Origin: Flavobacteriaceae bacterium | GTDB lineage: Bacteria; Bacteroidota; Bacteroidia; Flavobacteriales; Flavobacteriaceae | Direction of reading: 5' to 3' | Length of the DNA stretch: 7,351 bases | Assembly: GCA_023141985.1 (NCBI GenBank) | Contig: JAGLKH010000216.1 | Span: 1 to 7,351, forward strand | Shown: positions 5,964 through 7,351 of the stretch, piece by piece | Position numbering within the stretch: position 1 is the stretch's first letter | Layout: the number at the start of each line of letters is the position of its first letter | Notes under the pieces: model-generated | The model's input: the letters and a program-made list of their open reading frames with translations, nothing else | The model's database searches: none | What the model was told of the DNA's origin: nothing | Made by a program: the position numbers and the translations under genes

Positions 5964-6967
5964 TGCTTTTTAATTAATTTTTTAGTCGCAAAACCTTTTT
6001 CAGATTGTAACCTAACGATATAAATGCCATTTGATAAATTATCCATAGGTATAGAATTAAAACCTGAATTTATTTCTTTTACTTTTTGTCCTAAAATATT
6101 ATATACTTCAACTTTAGTAAGTGGGATTTTGGAATCAATAATTAAAATATCTGAAACAGGGTTTGGATAAAAAGTTATTGATTTCGCTAAAAATTCATCG
6201 TTTAAACTTAATGATGCGCAATCTTCGGAGTATGTTGCTATAGCATCTTTATTCCAGGTGCTATAAGACCCTGTTCCTGCATTCGCATCAATTTCATTAT
6301 CTACTTGAATACAGCTTAAAGTGGAATTGCTTTGTGAGTTAAAAGTTGTAATTAATGAATTATTTCCATTTTTTGCATCTAAACTTGTAAGTTGATTATT
6401 GTCACAATATAAATCTGTCAAAACAGTATTTTTACTTATATCTAAACTTGAAAGTTGATTGGATCTACAACCCAATTTTATTAAAATTGTGTTCTGGCTT
6501 ACATCTAAACTTGTAAGTTGATTATTGTTAAAGTATAAAGATATCAAAGCAGTATTTTGAGTTACATCCAGACTTGTAATCTGATTATAAAGGCAGCTTA
6601 AAATGCTTAAAGCAGTATTTTGACTTACATCCAAGTTTGTAAGTTGATTAGATCTACAATCTAAAGCTGTCAAAGCAGTATTTTGACTTACATCTAAACT
6701 CGTAAGTTGATTAGATCTACAATCTAATTCTTCTAAGCTTAAAAAGTCTTCAATTCCTGTTAAATCACTGATATTTTTAGAGCCCAAATCTAATAATATA
6801 ACTCCAGAAATATTTGAAGTAAGTACATAATCATCTAATACATCATCATATCCTAAATCAATTAATGTTTGTTCAAAATTATTGTCTGGGACATAAGTGG
6901 TTTGAGAATATATATTATTAAAAAAAAAGAAAAATAAAAAAGCGAGGGTGGAGTAGTTTTTTAACAT
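5960..6967 (-). CDS. secreted leucine-rich-repeat protein with T9SS type A sorting domain
   Basis: The 335-aa precursor starts at ATG 6967; an 11-codon longer frame would need TTG at 7000 and would spoil the signal peptide. Residues 1-22 form a signal peptide (MLKN, then a phenylalanine-rich core, ending near YSQ). A short N-terminal region (YVPDNNFEQTLIDLGYDD, 25-42) is common in flavobacterial LRR proteins. About six 21-residue repeats of the form LxxLxCxxNxLxxLDVxxNxx cover 81-197, the IRREKO-type LRR pattern. A linker with two cysteines (219, 250) leads to a Por-type sorting domain at 264-335: FYPNPVSD, VEVYNILGQKV and NLSNGIYIVRL, ending in a basic tail. The protein should cross the outer membrane by type IX secretion and be released or anchored at the surface, with the domain cleaved. 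Ligand unknown. Confidence 0.92.
   Translation of the reverse strand: MLKNYSTLAFLFFFFFNNIYSQTTYVPDNNFEQTLIDLGYDDVLDDYVLTSNISGVILLDLGSKNISDLTGIEDFLSLEELDCRSNQLTSLDVSQNTALTALDCRSNQLTNLDVSQNTALSILSCLYNQITSLDVTQNTALISLYFNNNQLTSLDVSQNTILIKLGCRSNQLSSLDISKNTVLTDLYCDNNQLTSLDAKNGNNSLITTFNSQSNSTLSCIQVDNEIDANAGTGSYSTWNKDAIATYSEDCASLSLNDEFLAKSITFYPNPVSDILIIDSKIPLTKVEVYNILGQKVKEINSGFNSIPMDNLSNGIYIVRLQSEKGFATKKLIKKQ
6377..6727 (-). repeat. tandem 63-bp repeats coding for LRRs
   Basis: Six copies with an exact 63-base (21-codon) period: the gttgatt core recurs at 6391, 6454, 6517, 6580 (variant tctgatt), 6643 and 6706. The two copies nearest the gene start (6643 and 6706) are close to identical at DNA level, including gatctacaatctaa, which suggests recent duplication or conversion; the inner copies have diverged more. 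Confidence 0.9.
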
Positions 6968-7129
6968 AACGGTTAATTTAAGAAGTTTACTACCTGACAA
7001 TATAATCGATACTATAGAAATAGACTATGATTTATATCATATTAAATTGAAGGTAAATTCTTGACTTTTATAAGTTGTTTTGAAAAAATTCCATGAAGCT
7101 TGTGATAGTAACAATGTAACAATAGTGGC

Positions 7130-7159
7130 TTTGTAAATAATTAATCTACCTTAACTTTA
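7130..7159 (+). promoter_or_regulatory. possible promoter of the cytochrome gene
   Basis: TTTG (7130-7133) and TAACTTTA (7152-7159) are separated by 18 bases, which fits the flavobacterial TTG-N17-23-TAnnTTTG layout with the last base changed to A. The box lies 25 bases before the ATG at 7185. The rest of the 217-bp gap from 6968 shows nothing else clear; no good box was found for the LRR gene on the other strand. Confidence 0.35.
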
Positions 7160-7184
7160 AAATGCAAAAAAGTATATAAAAAAC

Positions 7185-7351
7185 ATGAAAAAAAAATACA
7201 TACAAATAGGGATTGTATCTGTAATAGCATTTTTTTTAATAGCAGCAATTGTTACAACATTAGATGATTTTTTTCTTCCAGGATCACAACCAGGACAATC
7301 GGGGACTTTTGATGATCCAAATCAATGCGCTAATTGTCATGGTGGTTATGA
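7185..7351 (+). CDS. exported c-type cytochrome, N-terminal part (probably multihaem)
   Basis: The gene runs off the right edge after 55 codons. The start is ATG 7185; the earlier ATG at 7162 is closed by a stop after five codons. Residues 1-4 (MKKK) and a hydrophobic stretch (about 6-24) form a signal peptide or single membrane anchor. A short low-complexity linker (LPGSQPGQSG, 31-40) leads to DPNQCANCHGGY, in which C48-A-N-C51-H52 is a covalent haem c site. The protein therefore acts in the periplasm or on the cell surface, probably in electron transfer. From memory, the linker plus DPNxCxxCHGGY opens multihaem cytochromes in several Bacteroidota, but only one site is visible here. Length and further haem sites cannot be judged. 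Confidence 0.8.
   Translation, partial: MKKKYIQIGIVSVIAFFLIAAIVTTLDDFFLPGSQPGQSGTFDDPNQCANCHGGY

Noticed and set aside
6968..7000. Longer LRR protein starting at TTG 7000
   Set aside because: The extra 11 residues precede a standard signal peptide that begins neatly at ATG 6967.
7162..7179. ATG at 7162 as cytochrome start
   Set aside because: A stop codon follows after five codons.

Overview
The window is strongly AT-rich chromosomal DNA that looks like a member of the Flavobacteriaceae or a close relative in the phylum Bacteroidota. The evidence is a secreted leucine-rich-repeat protein ending in a type IX secretion (Por/T9SS type A) sorting domain, a TAnnTTTG-type promoter box, start codons without clear Shine-Dalgarno sites, and A/T-ending codons throughout.

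Layout, left to right. (1) Positions 1-333 (+) hold the last 110 codons of an alpha/beta hydrolase of the homoserine O-acetyltransferase (MetX)-like type. (2) Positions 354-497 hold no gene but do hold an imperfect fold-back element placed just behind the hydrolase, recalling an integron-cassette recombination site or a dispersed flavobacterial intergenic repeat. (3) Positions 519-3052 (-) form a probable three-gene unit transcribed leftward: a 537-aa SAM-dependent methyltransferase with two winged-helix-like segments, a DoxX-family membrane protein, and a small helical protein of unknown function starting with GTG. (4) A two-domain GNAT-type acyltransferase-like protein (3153-4217, +) diverges from the methyltransferase across 100 bp. 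(5) After a 288-bp leader region with two short hairpins and a good promoter box comes a phosphofructokinase (4506-5702, +) with the residue pattern of pyrophosphate-dependent enzymes. (6) Facing it on the minus strand is a two-gene unit: the T9SS-exported LRR protein (6967 to 5960) and a 60-aa protein whose ATG overlaps the LRR stop codon. (7) The right edge cuts a membrane-anchored or exported c-type cytochrome (7185 onward, +) after its first CxxCH haem motif.

The genes do not build one obvious pathway. The PFK is central carbon metabolism, and the LRR protein and cytochrome are envelope or surface functions. The methyltransferase is the most unusual gene: its C-terminal motifs (RTFLDHNR, HGFSDQ) recall the iron-dependent methyltransferase domains of polyketide loading modules such as AprA MT1, yet it stands alone, with no polyketide synthase in view, beside a divergent GNAT-like gene. 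No complete mobile element, CRISPR array, rRNA or tRNA was seen.
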